A stretch of 64,000 nucleotides of DNA from Tetrahymena elliotti 4EA. Taxonomy: Eukaryota > Ciliophora > Oligohymenophorea > Hymenostomatida > Tetrahymenidae. Numbering within the stretch: the stretch's first letter is position 1; every line of letters begins with the position of its first letter. The translations under genes and the position numbers were made by a program. This document shows positions 38,330 to 50,660 of this stretch, piece by piece. The notes beneath the pieces are model-generated. The model was not told the origin of the DNA. It saw only the letters and a program-made list of their open reading frames with translations, and did no database searches. Location of the stretch: positions 1 through 64,000 of the forward strand of contig JH720395.1 in NCBI GenBank assembly GCA_000231825.2, given 5' to 3'.

Positions 38330-38600
38330 TAATTAATATTTGTTTGATACAATTTTGTTTACTTTATACTTATTGAAATATTATTTCATAATTCCCCAAA
38401 TTAATTCAATTGGATTATAATCAGGGGAATATGGAGAATTTTATATTATCTCAATGCTATTTTCTCTGAAAATTTTTTAGTAGAAATTGCATAATGAGTT
38501 CGTGCTCTTGAATGGGTGGCTAATTCACGCTTCAAATCAATTTTCCTCTAATTTTTTTGGCCACAAATTAGATTTAATTTGATTTATCTACATATTTTAA
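38330..38600 (-). mobile_element. Decayed Tc1/IS630-type DDE transposase fragment
   Basis: On the minus strand, around 38470-38370, a frame reads NSPYSPDYNPIELIWGIMKQ. This is the C-terminal hallmark (PxYSPDLNPIExxW) of Tc1/mariner and IS630-family DDE transposases; the glutamate of NPIE lies in the catalytic-triad region. Immediately before it, FKSTNSLCNFYQKIFRE fits the usual HKSxx...FL... segment. Further upstream NQPPIQ probably corresponds to the DN.P.H block, in a different frame, so the copy is frameshifted. The N-terminal half and terminal inverted repeats were not found. It is a fossil fragment between the duplicated LRR/ALMS segment and the intact LRR gene. Confidence 0.75.
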
Positions 38601-39487
38601 TTAAATGGAACAATCATAAATTAAAAACTTACTCAGACTTAAGTAATATTTTTCTGCCCTCACCTTAGCTTCATAAAATTAATTTTGTATCTTTGAATAA
38701 GATATTATCTGTTTAAATTCGACATTAAAAATGAATTATTTATATAATTGTTGAAATAATAAAACCAAAATATAATATGAGATTATAAAAGTAAATAACT
38801 AAACTAATTCCTTCTCTTCAAAGCTGTCCAGAAGCTTCAGAAGCATACTACCTCTTCATTAAAGAGTACTACTAAGTCATACCTAATAATATGTTGCTTC
38901 TTCTGAACTGATAACTCTTATTATCCACATTTTTATAAAGACTTCTAATCTCTACAAATATGATTATAACTTTGGTATGACATCTACTGTTAAATATAAA
39001 GGAATGGCCTCTAGATAACTGCACATATTTAAGCAAGAAATTCTCCTAATTATTTATAACTACATCCTATAAGAAAATAAGTTACAAGAAAATGATCAGC
39101 TTTAATACCTTAAACAACACATTCACTTATAGATATATCATCTCTTCAGTTTGATATCAAAATATCATAGCTATTTTTAATCTTCATAAAAAACTTCAAA
39201 TGACAGATAATCTCTTAAATTTGTCTATTTACCATGTTTAAGAATGTTTATTAAACGAGGTATATATAAACTCTCTTTTTTCGATATTTATTTAGATCTA
39301 TTCTGTAGGTAAGTAATTTACTTTATTTGTAAATATTTTTGGAAGATACTACATATATTCACAAACAAAAACAAAATTAGAAATTAGAAATTTTCTTTAT
39401 AATTGATTTACTATTTGATAACTAAAAAATAATTTAATTCAAAGAAGAAATAAACTAAAGAAAAAAACAATAAAATAGGTTTAATAA
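38601..39487. other. Intergenic region, unassigned
   Basis: This region is less AT-rich in parts (about 38810-39330) than the surrounding spacers and has broken coding-like frames on the minus strand (for example SECVVQGIKADHFLV). No frame holds together long enough to call a gene, and no family was recognised. It may be the rest of the decayed transposon or another pseudogene. Confidence 0.3.
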
Positions 39488-42400
39488 ATGGATTAAATTT
39501 AACAATAAGGTGATTATGAGTAGTTTATACATAAAAATTATAAACTCTGCCCTATCCATAATTAAAGGTTAGTACTAATCTAAACAGATAATTATTAAAA
39601 TGATAATTTGTTGAAATGCTAATGTTGTCTGAGTGAAAAATTATTTAAATTTGTACCTCTCATTTCATTTTTAGATAGCAACTCTACAACAATAATTAAA
39701 GGATGGCCAATTTTAGAGGATTCTATGATCTATAATCAGCTTAAATCTATGAAACAAAAAGAGGATCTTATTAAAGAGGACACTCAAATGATATCAAATT
39801 ACTTTTACAACTTGAGAATTGAAATCAATTCCCTAATTGATAAAAAAGAAAAGCAATCACTAACGAATGTTCATACAAGATATGATTATTTTGAGTATCC
39901 TTTAGATTTATACAATACTCTTTCTTAAAAGGAAAATATGAAAAATTTATTTCTCAATTAGTACGAAGATTAAGACAAGTAAAACGAATAGATTTTGCAA
40001 ATTATAAAGGAGAATCTATAAACTTAGCAAAAGAATTACTAAAATATGCAAGACTCTATTGATTATCTGAATGAAAATATTCTTAACTTAGAGTCTTAGA
40101 ATAAAATAAAACAAAAAATCATTCTTCTTCTCAATTCAATTGATGATTTCTCATTAAATTAGTTTATCAAAATAGATTCAATTGGTGATCTTCAAAAAAT
40201 AAAGAGATATTTGATTGTTGAAATAAATTTGGAGAAAAAAAATATTAAAGATGAAGGGGTTTAGTTAGTAGCCACAGCCTTAGAAAGAAGCAAAAGAATT
40301 GAAAATTTAACTCTAAAACTAAGCTAAAATGGTATTTCAGATAAAGGTGCTAAATACATTTCATAAGCTTTATAAATTAATAAGAATATAACTAGCTTAT
40401 ACCTAGATCTTTCTGAAAATTATATTTAAGAAGAAGGGGTTAAATTAATTGCACCTGCTTTACAGAATCACAGTAATATTACAAAGTTATCTCTATTTTT
40501 ACTTAATAACAAAATTAAAGATGAAGGTGTTATGTATATAACATAAACAATAAAAAATTTCTTGAACATTTACTACTTATCACTGGATCTTGCAAATAAT
40601 TAAATTCAAGTTGAAGGAGCAAATTAAATTGCTTCAGCTTTATTATAATCAAAGAATATAACTTATCTAACTCTTAATTTAGATTAGAACAATATTCAAG
40701 TAGAAGGAACTAAAGAAATTTGTTTAGCTTTAGAAAAATTAGTTAATTTAACTAACTTAACTCTTGGGTTTTGTTGTAATAATATTCAAGCAGAAGGAAT
40801 TTCATAAATCTCTTTAGCTTTAGAAAAATTAAAGAATATCAAAAATTTAGCCCTAAGTCTTGATTCTAATAATATTTCAAACTAAGGAGCCTCACAAATT
40901 GCTTAAGTTTTAGGAAAATTAAATTAAATTACACATTTATATCTGAGTTTGAGAAAGAATAATATTGAAGTAAACGGAGCTAAAGAGATTGGTTTAGCTT
41001 TAGGAAAATTAGAGAATATTACTAACTTAAAACTTAGCTTTTATAATAATAATATTGAAGATTAAGGAGCTACACAAATTGCTTTAGGTTTACAAAAGTT
41101 AAAGAATATCAAAAATTTAACTCTATATCTTGGTTCTAATAATATTTAAGATGAAGGAGCTTCATAAATTGCTAAGGTTTTAGGAAAACTAAATTAAATT
41201 AAAGAATTATATCTGAGCTTGAGAGAGAATAAAATTGAAAGAGAAGGAGCTAAATAGATTGGTTTAGCTTTAGAAAAATTAAATAATATAACTAACATAG
41301 CACTAGATTTTGATGATAATAGCATTTAAGATGAAGGAGCTAAATAGATAGGTTTAGCTTTAGAAAAATTAGATAACGTAACGAACTTAGCACTTAGTTT
41401 TTAAAATAATAATATTCAAGTACAAGGAGCTACAAAAATTGCTTTTGCTTTACAAAAGTTAAAGAATATCAAAAATTTAAATCTATAGTTTGGTTTTAAT
41501 AATATTTAAGAAGAAGGAGCTAAATAGATTAGTTTAGCTTTAGAAAAATTAATGAATTTAACTAATTTAATACTTGATTTTGCAAATAATAAGATTTAAG
41601 CAGAAGGAGCTAAATAAATTAGCTTAGCATTAGAAAAATTAAATAATATCTCTTATTTAACACTTAACTTACAAAATAATAATATTCAAGTACAAGGAGC
41701 TACACAAATTGCTTTAGGTTTACAAAAGTTAAAGAATATCAAAAATTTTAATCTATATCTTGGTTCTAATAATATTTAAGATGAAGGAGCCTCATAAATT
41801 GCTGAGGTTTTAGGAAAACTAAATTAAATTACAGAATTATATCTGAGTTTGAGAGACAATAAAATTGAAACAGAAGGAGCTAAATAGATTGGTTTAGCTT
41901 TAGAAAAATTAAATAATATAACTAACATAACACTAGATTTTGATGATAATAAGATTAAAGAAGAAGGAACTAAATAATTTTGCTTAGCATTAGAAAAATT
42001 AAAAAATATCTCTTATTTGACACTTGGCTTATAAAATAATAATATTCAAGCACAAGGAGCTACACAAATTTCTTTAGCTTTAGAAAAATTAAAGAATATC
42101 AAAAATTTAAATCTATATCTTGGTTCTAATAATATTTAAACCTAAGGAGCATCATAAATTGCTTTGGTTTTAAGAAAACTAAATTAAATTACACAATTAA
42201 ATCTGGGCTTGAGAGACAATAAAATTGAAACAGAAGGAGCTAAATAGATTGGTTTAGCTCTAGAAAAATTAGATAAAATAACTAACTTAAAACTTGGTTT
42301 TTATAATAATAATATTTAAGTAGAAGGAGCTACACAAATTTGTTCAGCTTTAAGAAAATTAAAGAATATCAAAAATTTAGTTCTTAATCTTAGTTCTAAT

Positions 42401-43573
42401 AATATTTAAGATGAAGGAGCCTCATAAATTGCTTAGGTTGTAGGAAAATTAAATTAAATTACACAATTAAATCTTGGTCTTCTTTAGAATAAAATTGAAG
42501 CAGAAGGAGCTCAATAGATTGGTTTAGCTTTAGAAAAATTAGAGAATATTACTAACTTAGCACTAGAGTTTGATGATAATAAGATTTAAGAGGAAGGAGC
42601 TAAATAGATTGGTTTAGCTTTACAAAAGTTAAAGGATATCAAAATTTTATCTCTTTTACTTGGTTCTAATAATATTTAAGATGAAGGAGCTAAATAAATT
42701 AGTTTAGCTTTAGAAAAATTAGATAAAATAACTAACTTAACACTTGGTTTTGCAAATAATAATATTGAAGCAGAAGGAGCTAAATAAATTAATTTAGCTT
42801 TACAAAAATTAAAGAATATCAAAAATTTAACTCTATATCTTGGTTCTAATAATATTTAAGATGAAGGGGCCTCATAAACTGCTTTGATTTTAGGAAAATT
42901 AAATTAAATTACTCAATTAAATCTTGGTCTTCCTTAGAATAATATTGAAGCAGAAGGAGCTAAACAGATTGGTTTAGCCTTAGAACAATTAGAGAATATT
43001 TCTCATTTAGAACTTAATTTTTATAAGAATAATATCCAAGGACAAGGAGTTTCACAAATTGCAACAGCTTTACAAAAATTAAGCAATATTAAAAATTTAG
43101 CTCTAAATCTTAATTCTAATACAATTTAAGATGAAGGAATCTCATAAATTGCTTAATCTTTTGGAAATTTAAAAAATATTAAAAATTTAAAACTTTTCCT
43201 TCAAGATAACAACATTAAGATTTTAGGAGTAAAGATAGTTTTTGAAGCTTTAGAAAAATGTTAAAATATGTCTGATTTAACTCTATGTTTAGGTGGAAAT
43301 AAAATAAAAGGAGAAATAGAAGAATACGAATACATTTCTAAATCACTAGAAAAATGCCTGAATCTAGCTAATTTAGATTTATAACTTAATAATAGCTAAA
43401 TAAGAATTGAAGAAGCTGAATACGTTGCTTTGTGTTTAGGAAAATGTCAAAATATTATGAATTTAAAACTAAATTTAAAAAATAATAATTTATCAAGAGA
43501 ATAGTAGAAGATAATAAGTGATAAGATCAGAAATAGTTTAAAAAAAGCAAATAAATTAGAAATACTAATGTGA
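39488..43573 (+). CDS. B-box-like zinc finger, coiled-coil and leucine-rich repeat protein
   Basis: Intronless gene of 1361 residues. The N-terminal ~50 residues carry CPIHNQ...CQCC, a C-x2-H...C-x2-C spacing like a B-box or small zinc-binding motif. Residues ~80-240 are Gln/Glu/Lys-rich and probably coiled coil. From about residue 255 to near the end there are some 35 ribonuclease-inhibitor-type LRRs of almost exactly 30 residues. The consensus is xNNIQDEGAxQIxxALxKLxNIxxLxLxL. Neighbouring units are so alike in DNA that recent internal expansion is clear. Such LRR arrays form curved protein-binding surfaces; a specific partner cannot be inferred. The C-terminal LRRs are more diverged and are the part copied at 36430-36912. 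A very high density of TAA/TAG Gln codons hides it from standard-code gene finders. Confidence 0.9.
40250..43480 (+). repeat. 90-bp tandem repeats encoding LRRs
   Basis: A 90-bp (30-codon) period recurs about 35 times. Fixed landmarks are GAAGGAGC near the unit start and TTAGCTTTAGAAAAATTA in the middle. Units of several types alternate and recur in blocks: the block from about 41071 recurs almost identically 630 bp (7 units) later at 41701. This indicates duplication of multi-unit blocks rather than of single units. Confidence 0.9.
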
Positions 43574-44216
43574 TAATAATAATAAATACTTTTATATTTC
43601 AGATAATGTAAAATTAAGATTTTTATATAAATGAAAAAAAATTTAAAGAATGATGAATTCTACTTATTTATGTTTATTAATTATTTTAGTTTTGTTTATT
43701 TTTTTATATTTTTAAAATAATTTTAAATATTTTTTAAAAGTGATGTCTTTATTTAAAATATATAAAAGAAATTTAAAATAAATTTACTTTGAAACATAAA
43801 AATAGATTGATAAAATATTATGCTATCCTATTTTTAAAAAAATAATATTACAAAAATGACAAAAAAAACTCTTTCTCTGTAATAAAGTAATAAAGAATGT
43901 AATAAAGAAGAAATAAAAATACTAAATGTGATACTCTGTTTTAAAAATAATAATATTAAAAAATATGATTGACTGGAAATCTTACAAATGAATAAATAAA
44001 TAAATAATTAGTTAATTAAATTGAGTTGGTTTAAGCTAACAAATATTCGTTAAAAAGTATACGGTGCAATTGATTATTATTTTGCAAAGTCATTCATTTG
44101 ATTATTTATTGATTAGCATAGATTTTGAAAGAAGAATTAGATTCAAATAGGATTTTGAAAAATTAGTTAGTAATTTTAATTAAAAAAGGTACTATTTATT
44201 TTGTCAATTGAAAATC
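43574..44216. other. AT-rich spacer between LRR and ALMS-motif genes
   Basis: This spacer must hold the LRR gene's 3' UTR and the promoter of the next gene. It is present, diverged, in the duplicated copy at about 36913-37520. The best-matching parts lie near its downstream end (about 44020-44216). Confidence 0.6.
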
Positions 44217-47200
44217 ATGGATTTCAAGCAAACAAACAGCTAAAATAGCCAATTTAATACTTTAACTAGCAATATGGCTAAAATGAATTAGACTTAATAG
44301 TTATCATCTATACGTCCTTATTAGAAATTAAGCAGAAATTAGCAAATAAGGAATCAGAGTGACATAGTTTAGTTTGAGTCTCCACCTGCATTTACTGATT
44401 ATTCTCACAAATAAAATGGAATAGTAAAACCTTTGAATAAAGCAAGTTTAATAAGTAATTTGTTAAAATCATTTTTAAAAATATGCAAATTAGTCCCCTT
44501 TCATGTCAAATACTTCTAACTAGCAAAATGAAAAAAAGCAAGTTTCTTTGAATTTGAATAATTAGATCTTGCAAGATGTTAGCAATAAATCATCTTATAA
44601 GGTAATCATAAATTAGCAACATTACAATTTTAAACAAGATTTTGTGAATTAAAAATTGTTAAGTCTCCAAGGTAGAATTCACATACTGCACCATCTAGTC
44701 CTATTAAGCCAATTTTGGTCAAGAAAACAGCACCAAAAAAGTCTATTGTTGAATTCAACGTAACCATGAACAAATTAGAAGGTAATAAAAATGCATAAAT
44801 GTTATTGAATATACTTTTAATGTAAGAGTCTAATTAGTTTTTTGAAATATTTAAAATAATAGAAAAGGAGATTGCTAATGAAAATGACTTATCAAATGTG
44901 CACTTTTCATTAAACTCAAATTAGGATTTAGATTAATGCACTTCAAGCAGGACAAATACAACTCACAAAAAATCTGCTCAAGAAACTGTAAATGAAAGTT
45001 TATATTAGCTAAGAGAAGAGATGAGGCCTCCATAGATGAAGCCAATAGTGTATCCTATAGTGATGGAAAAAGATAATCCTAATATGAAAATAATATTACC
45101 ATTTGAGACAAAAGATAAACGTAAATGCATTTAATAACATAACATAAATAAAAACATATTTCAATAGAATTTTATTTTTAAATAATAAATTTTGTTTATT
45201 TATTTGAAAATAGCATTTTAAGTAACTTGTGATTCTCATAGAAATACAAAAGGGTCACCTAGGAATTTAAGAGATTAAAATGATTCATAATTAGAGGATA
45301 TCTATTTGTTAGAGAGATATTCATAGGATAATAGGCTTATTAATAAGTTGAATTTTAATAATAAGTTTTAACCCCAAAATTAAAATATTGGGTAATAATA
45401 GAATCTAATTTATCATGGAAGGAATGATAGACAAGAATAAGAGAGAAAGAGTAGTCTTAGCAATATTAGCATGACAGCAAAAAACAATACTAGTTAGCTT
45501 ATTCAAAATTATAGTTCTGAAGAATTATAATATAAATTGAATTACAGTTCAAGATATCTTCCTTCATCTAGATCAGATTTAAATGAAAAATTAGATCCTC
45601 AAACCAAGAAAAAAATTGAACAAAATACTCCTAAATTCAATAGAAATACTACATGTGATAGTGGGCAAAGAGGTGTAAACAACCCACACAAAGTCTTACC
45701 AATAGCACCTCTAACTTAAGAGTTTAACGTTAATAGCTAATAGGAATTTAATTATAATTATAATGATAATCCTTCTTCTTTATTGAAAAATCGTTAACCT
45801 TCACCAAACAGTACGAGTTCAGCATAAAAATATCTATTTGGAGCTGATGACAATAGCAAAATTGCTAATAGAAGCTCCAACGCTAATGAATAATTAACTG
45901 TTGATGATTTAGATTTAATGAGATAGTTTTAAATAGAAGCATATAATAATTTTATTAGCAATCCTGCTCACAACAGCGGTAGTTAGAAAAATATTATTGA
46001 TTCAGCAAGAAAGAGAGATTTCTCTCCTAACACCATCATTAATACTAACTTGGAAAACAAAAGCATTATCTAAAATTCAACCATTAACCAAAACAACAAT
46101 AACAATAGCAATAATAGTTAGATCAGCAATAGTAGATATTAATAGCAGTAGTATTTAACAAATACTGATGCTTAATCTATTTATTCAGCTAATATGTAAA
46201 AATATTGTGAAGGTGATAACTTTAGTATTAATAAATAACAGTCAAAGCCATAAGAATACGTTAATTGCTCACCTTTAAAGAGTAACTAAAGTAACTTACA
46301 ATTTATCCATGATAGATTAGCTAGACAAAAAGAGGTCATTATGAATAACGCTAATTTCCATTTAGAGAACTCAGGTAATATTAAAAACAAGAGTCAGAGA
46401 ATGTCGCCCTCAAAAGATCGCTTACAAATAAATACTGGAGAGAATAACACAGACGTAAGTTAAATTTCAAACATCAAATCAAACAATAAGATTAATGATT
46501 CTGCTTCAATTCTTTCTCCTCAGAAAATGAGATCATCTAAATTAAGTCCAAAGGATAAATTGCCAGAATATTTAAAATTCTCTAATTAGAAATCAAGCAG
46601 ATCTTAGGCTCCAAATTCTTAGCTTAAAAAATGGAAAGAATAAAGCAATTCAATAGGTTGGGAAAACTCTTTAGGAGGAATGAAAAATTTGCCTAACAAA
46701 AGTAATATAATCCAAAAAATATAAAGTCCTCAATCTTCTGCATCTAAAAGAGATCTATTGGAAAAATTATTAAAAAAGAGTCCAACAAGCTAAATTCCTC
46801 AATCTCATTTAGGCTTCGAAGATACTAACATGATTCTGCCAAGTATTCCATCAGAAAATGAAATTGTAAAAAATCAAAGACACAAATCAAATTCTGATTT
46901 AATAGTAAACGAGACTACTCCAAATACTAAAATGTAATAGATTTTATATGGAAGAAACAAAGAAATCATAACCCCTAAATCAAATTCCGTCACGCCTATC
47001 AACAAGAGTTTTAATCAAACCCCTAAAAATACATAGAGCAATAATAGAAATAGTAATAATTATTTGAATTAACAAGATGAAATTGAAGGAAAAAACAATA
47101 ATTAATCTTATCGTTCTCCAAAAAATGCAGAAAACGTAATTTAAACTAAACAAGCAGCTATTGCTTTGATGCTTAATGATAAAATAACTAAGAGACAGCC

Positions 47201-50107
47201 TTCTCCTCTAAATAAAAATTCATTTGTTCAACCTTCTCCTAGAAATAGAAATTCAGCCTTACCTTCACCTAAATAAAAATAATAAATCAATTTAAATAGC
47301 AAAATAAATTCCATTGCTTCTTCTCCTAAAAATGTAAATGGCTCTCTTAGCAATAGAAACTATTAAGTTTCCCCAAGGAATAGCCAAATTTCTCCCAGAA
47401 GCATTTTGTAATCACCTAGAACTGGCTAAATATCTCCTCAAAACAGAACTCTTAAACCAAACAGTATCTCTAAATCACCAAAAAATTATTAATCTTCTCC
47501 AAAATAATAAATTTAAATCTCTCCTAACAATTATTTAAATTACTCTCCTAAGAACCCATCAAAAACAGAAAAAGTGTTACAATCCTCACCAAAAGCAATA
47601 TACTCAACCCCAAAGCACTACTAGCATTTATCTGAAACCCCGAAGAGTAACTTAAACCAAGAAACTTAATTCAACGAAATATATAGACAATTAAATGATA
47701 CAAAAATTTAGAATAAAATAAACATGATTAAATCTTAATTGTAAACAATAAATTAATAAAATAATCAAATACTCCAACAACATGAAAGCATGTAGTAAAC
47801 TCTTTAGCAACCTTGCACATCAGCAAACTCATTTAACTCATCTCAAAATCCACCTACATAATATGACTAAAACAGATATTAAACTCCTCAGTAATTTTAT
47901 TATCCTTAAAGTGGAGCATTCAACAATTCCAACAATACTGTAACCACAACAACAGTAACCACTGTACACACCTACAACAAAAACTCCCCTTAAAAATCTA
48001 CAAGTCGTCCTCCTTTGTACTCCCCAATAAACTCTAAATATAGTGATTTAGAATTAACCAACATTCCTGCCTATGTCTAAAGCAATATATCAAATACTCC
48101 ACATAACGATGATTTCTAAAGAGTAAAATAGTAGCCATCTTAAAAATTGCCATTCACTCTTGATCCCAATTAAGAATAAGTTTTTGTTAAAACTCCACAA
48201 AGTAACAGAAAATCTGAAGTAAATATTTTCTTTTAATTCTATTTTTATTTATTTAATAATATGGATAATTCTTAATATTTAATAATTTTAATTTACTTTT
48301 AACAAATGCTGATAAATAGCTGGATACATTTTTTTAGTCCATCTTAATTGTAAATTCAAATTTTATTATTTATTTTTATCATTATTATGATAAGTTCAAT
48401 GAATAGTTTTTTGGAATTTAAATGAATTAACTAATTATTTTAATAAAATATAAGTATGATGGAGATTATGAATAAAGGAAACGTCAATCAAATAAAATTG
48501 ATAACTTATACAAAAACTAAACTGCTAACAACTCACCTATGAGAAATCGCTAGGATTCTGCTATATTTGATATATAATTCCCTAAAGATGATAATGTTTT
48601 AGATGATTAAGATATCAATAAACCTTTATCTGATTATTTTGTAGCCAGAAAAGCTCACATTGCTAAAAGACTAGAAAACAATAAAGAATAATCAAAAGTA
48701 CATATTAAAATTTTAAGTAAAATGCAAATAAAATGTAAATTTTTAAACTAAACTAGGAAAGATCAAAGTTAAAAAGTCTTACTCCAACCAATTCGAAAGA
48801 GAGATCAAAAACTAATCTTTTTGATAAAAGAAAGCAAGTCCAGCAATAATTTACTAAATAAAATTCAAGCAACATTATGAATATCTCTGAAACTAATAGT
48901 TACTTTTTTGATACAAATAACTTGCAAAAATAATACGCTGAGCCAAATTTATCAAATAAAAGTCAATCACGATCAATATCTCCTCTCAATTCTAAAAAAA
49001 ATAATTCCAAGTAATTAATAATTAATACTTTGCTATTTCTAAAACCAATCACCATTTGAAAAAAGTTATTTTATTTTACAAAACAAAAATAGAAGATTAA
49101 TAATTTAGAGCATGAAAAATTTAAAAATATTTTATTTGATTTGAAGAATTTGAAGTATGTATGAATGTATTTTAAAAATTTAATAAATTGTTTATAATAA
49201 ATAATTAGCTCAAAACCAAACTTAAACTTAAATGATATTTCTTATATAAGCTAAGTCAGCCAAAAAAATACAGGATTAAATAAGACTCCAAGCAGTAACA
49301 GTCTATTAGATAGATTAGTTAAGGGTGAAAAGATTAAAGTAAATTAAATGAAAATTAAAAAATAGATTATTTAAGAATAACTAAAATAATAAAGATGACA
49401 GAAAAAGAAATGAGAGAGCAAAGTAAAAGAAGATATCAAAATTTACCAGATGTTAAAAAGTAAAAAGAAGAGTAAATTAAAAATGCATCCAAATTGGAAG
49501 ATTACAAAAAAAGACATGAAAAAATGAAATAATTAGATGAAGTAATTTTTAATTTTGATATTCATTGATTCTTAATAATGTTTTATCTAAAATAAAGGTT
49601 TGGAGATAAAAAAATAGAAGCTTTTTATAAAATTGAAAAATATATTAAATTATTTATTGATTCTTCGACAAATTAAAATCAAGCAAATTTTAATTAATTT
49701 TGCAAATAATTAGCTAAGAATGAATGAAATCTCTTTACAATATACCAAATTTATATAAAAATAATAAGATAATTCAAATAAAGAAATTATTGTTTTGTTT
49801 ATCATCATAGTTATATTAAAAGAACGTTGTTTTTGTTGTTGTCCATAGCAATTTATTCATTTTATTACTAATCATCATTCTTGCCAAAAAGTATTTTTAT
49901 TATTTTAGATAATCAATTTAAATTAAATAAAAAGAAAAAATTAAATTGTTTTTATTTTATATTTTAGAGAAAAAGGCTCATTTAAATTAAATAAAAAGTA
50001 AAGATAAAATTCAAAAAAAATATTTTGAATCACCTAATACAATTTAAGAAAATTCTTCAATCACTTTCTATTCTTAAATAATAAGTTTTTTTTTTGATGT
50101 TGATTGA
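44217..50107 (+). CDS. Ser-Pro-rich disordered protein with C-terminal ALMS motif
   Basis: Ten exons join in phase: 44217-44423, 44524-44601, 44664-44781, 44863-45120, 45214-48218, 48455-48697, 48757-49010, 49209-49338, 49395-49541 and 49970-50107, giving about 1525 residues. Most of the protein is disordered and rich in Asn, Ser, Gln and Pro. Spaced SP motifs (SPRN, SPKN, SPLN and the like) are dense around 47190-47640 and are likely proline-directed kinase sites. Exon 9 encodes MTEKEMREQSKRRYQNLPDV followed by KKQKEEQIKNASKLEDYKKR. This matches the ALMS motif (xSExEMRxRxKRLYxxLPEVxxKKEEE) found at the C-terminus of ALMS1 and CEP295, which act at centrioles and basal bodies. A basal-body or ciliary role is therefore inferred. 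The last exon's acceptor (49969 or two bases earlier) is uncertain. Confidence 0.85.
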
Positions 50108-50660
50108 AAAGAGTTTTTATTTATTTTTCAATCATGGAAAATAATATTATTTCAAATTTTTTATAAATATTTTATCTTTAGAAATGTAAATATATTTTAA
50201 TAGCGTAAGAGAATAAAAGATAATTAATTAATTAGACATACATTTTTTATTTTTGTTATCAATAAGATATTATTGATTTTAAATGATTTTTACTTCAAGA
50301 CTTAAAAGTGTCAACTTGAATTGAAAAATCTTTAAAAAAATCATTTACTTAGAAAAATAATTTTAGAAAAAGAAAATATGTTAAAATATATCCATCCATT
50401 TGAATTTAAAGAAAATATTCCTGATAAATAAATAAAGTTGCTTGCTAATTTAGGAAGAGATTGAATATGGTAATCAAATAATTCTATTTAAAATTCAATA
50501 AATGATTAATTGATTGATTGATATGAAATTCAAAAAGTGAGTGATTTAAATCAACGTTCCAAAAAAAGAAATTTAAGATTCATATTTTGAATGATAGAAG
50601 AATTAAATACAAAAAAATTAATTAAAATATTAACTTAGATATTAATTAGTTCATACATAA
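50108..50660. other. AT-rich intergenic region
   Basis: No gene is visible. The region separates two co-directional genes and presumably holds a 3' UTR and the promoter of the coiled-coil gene. Confidence 0.5.
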
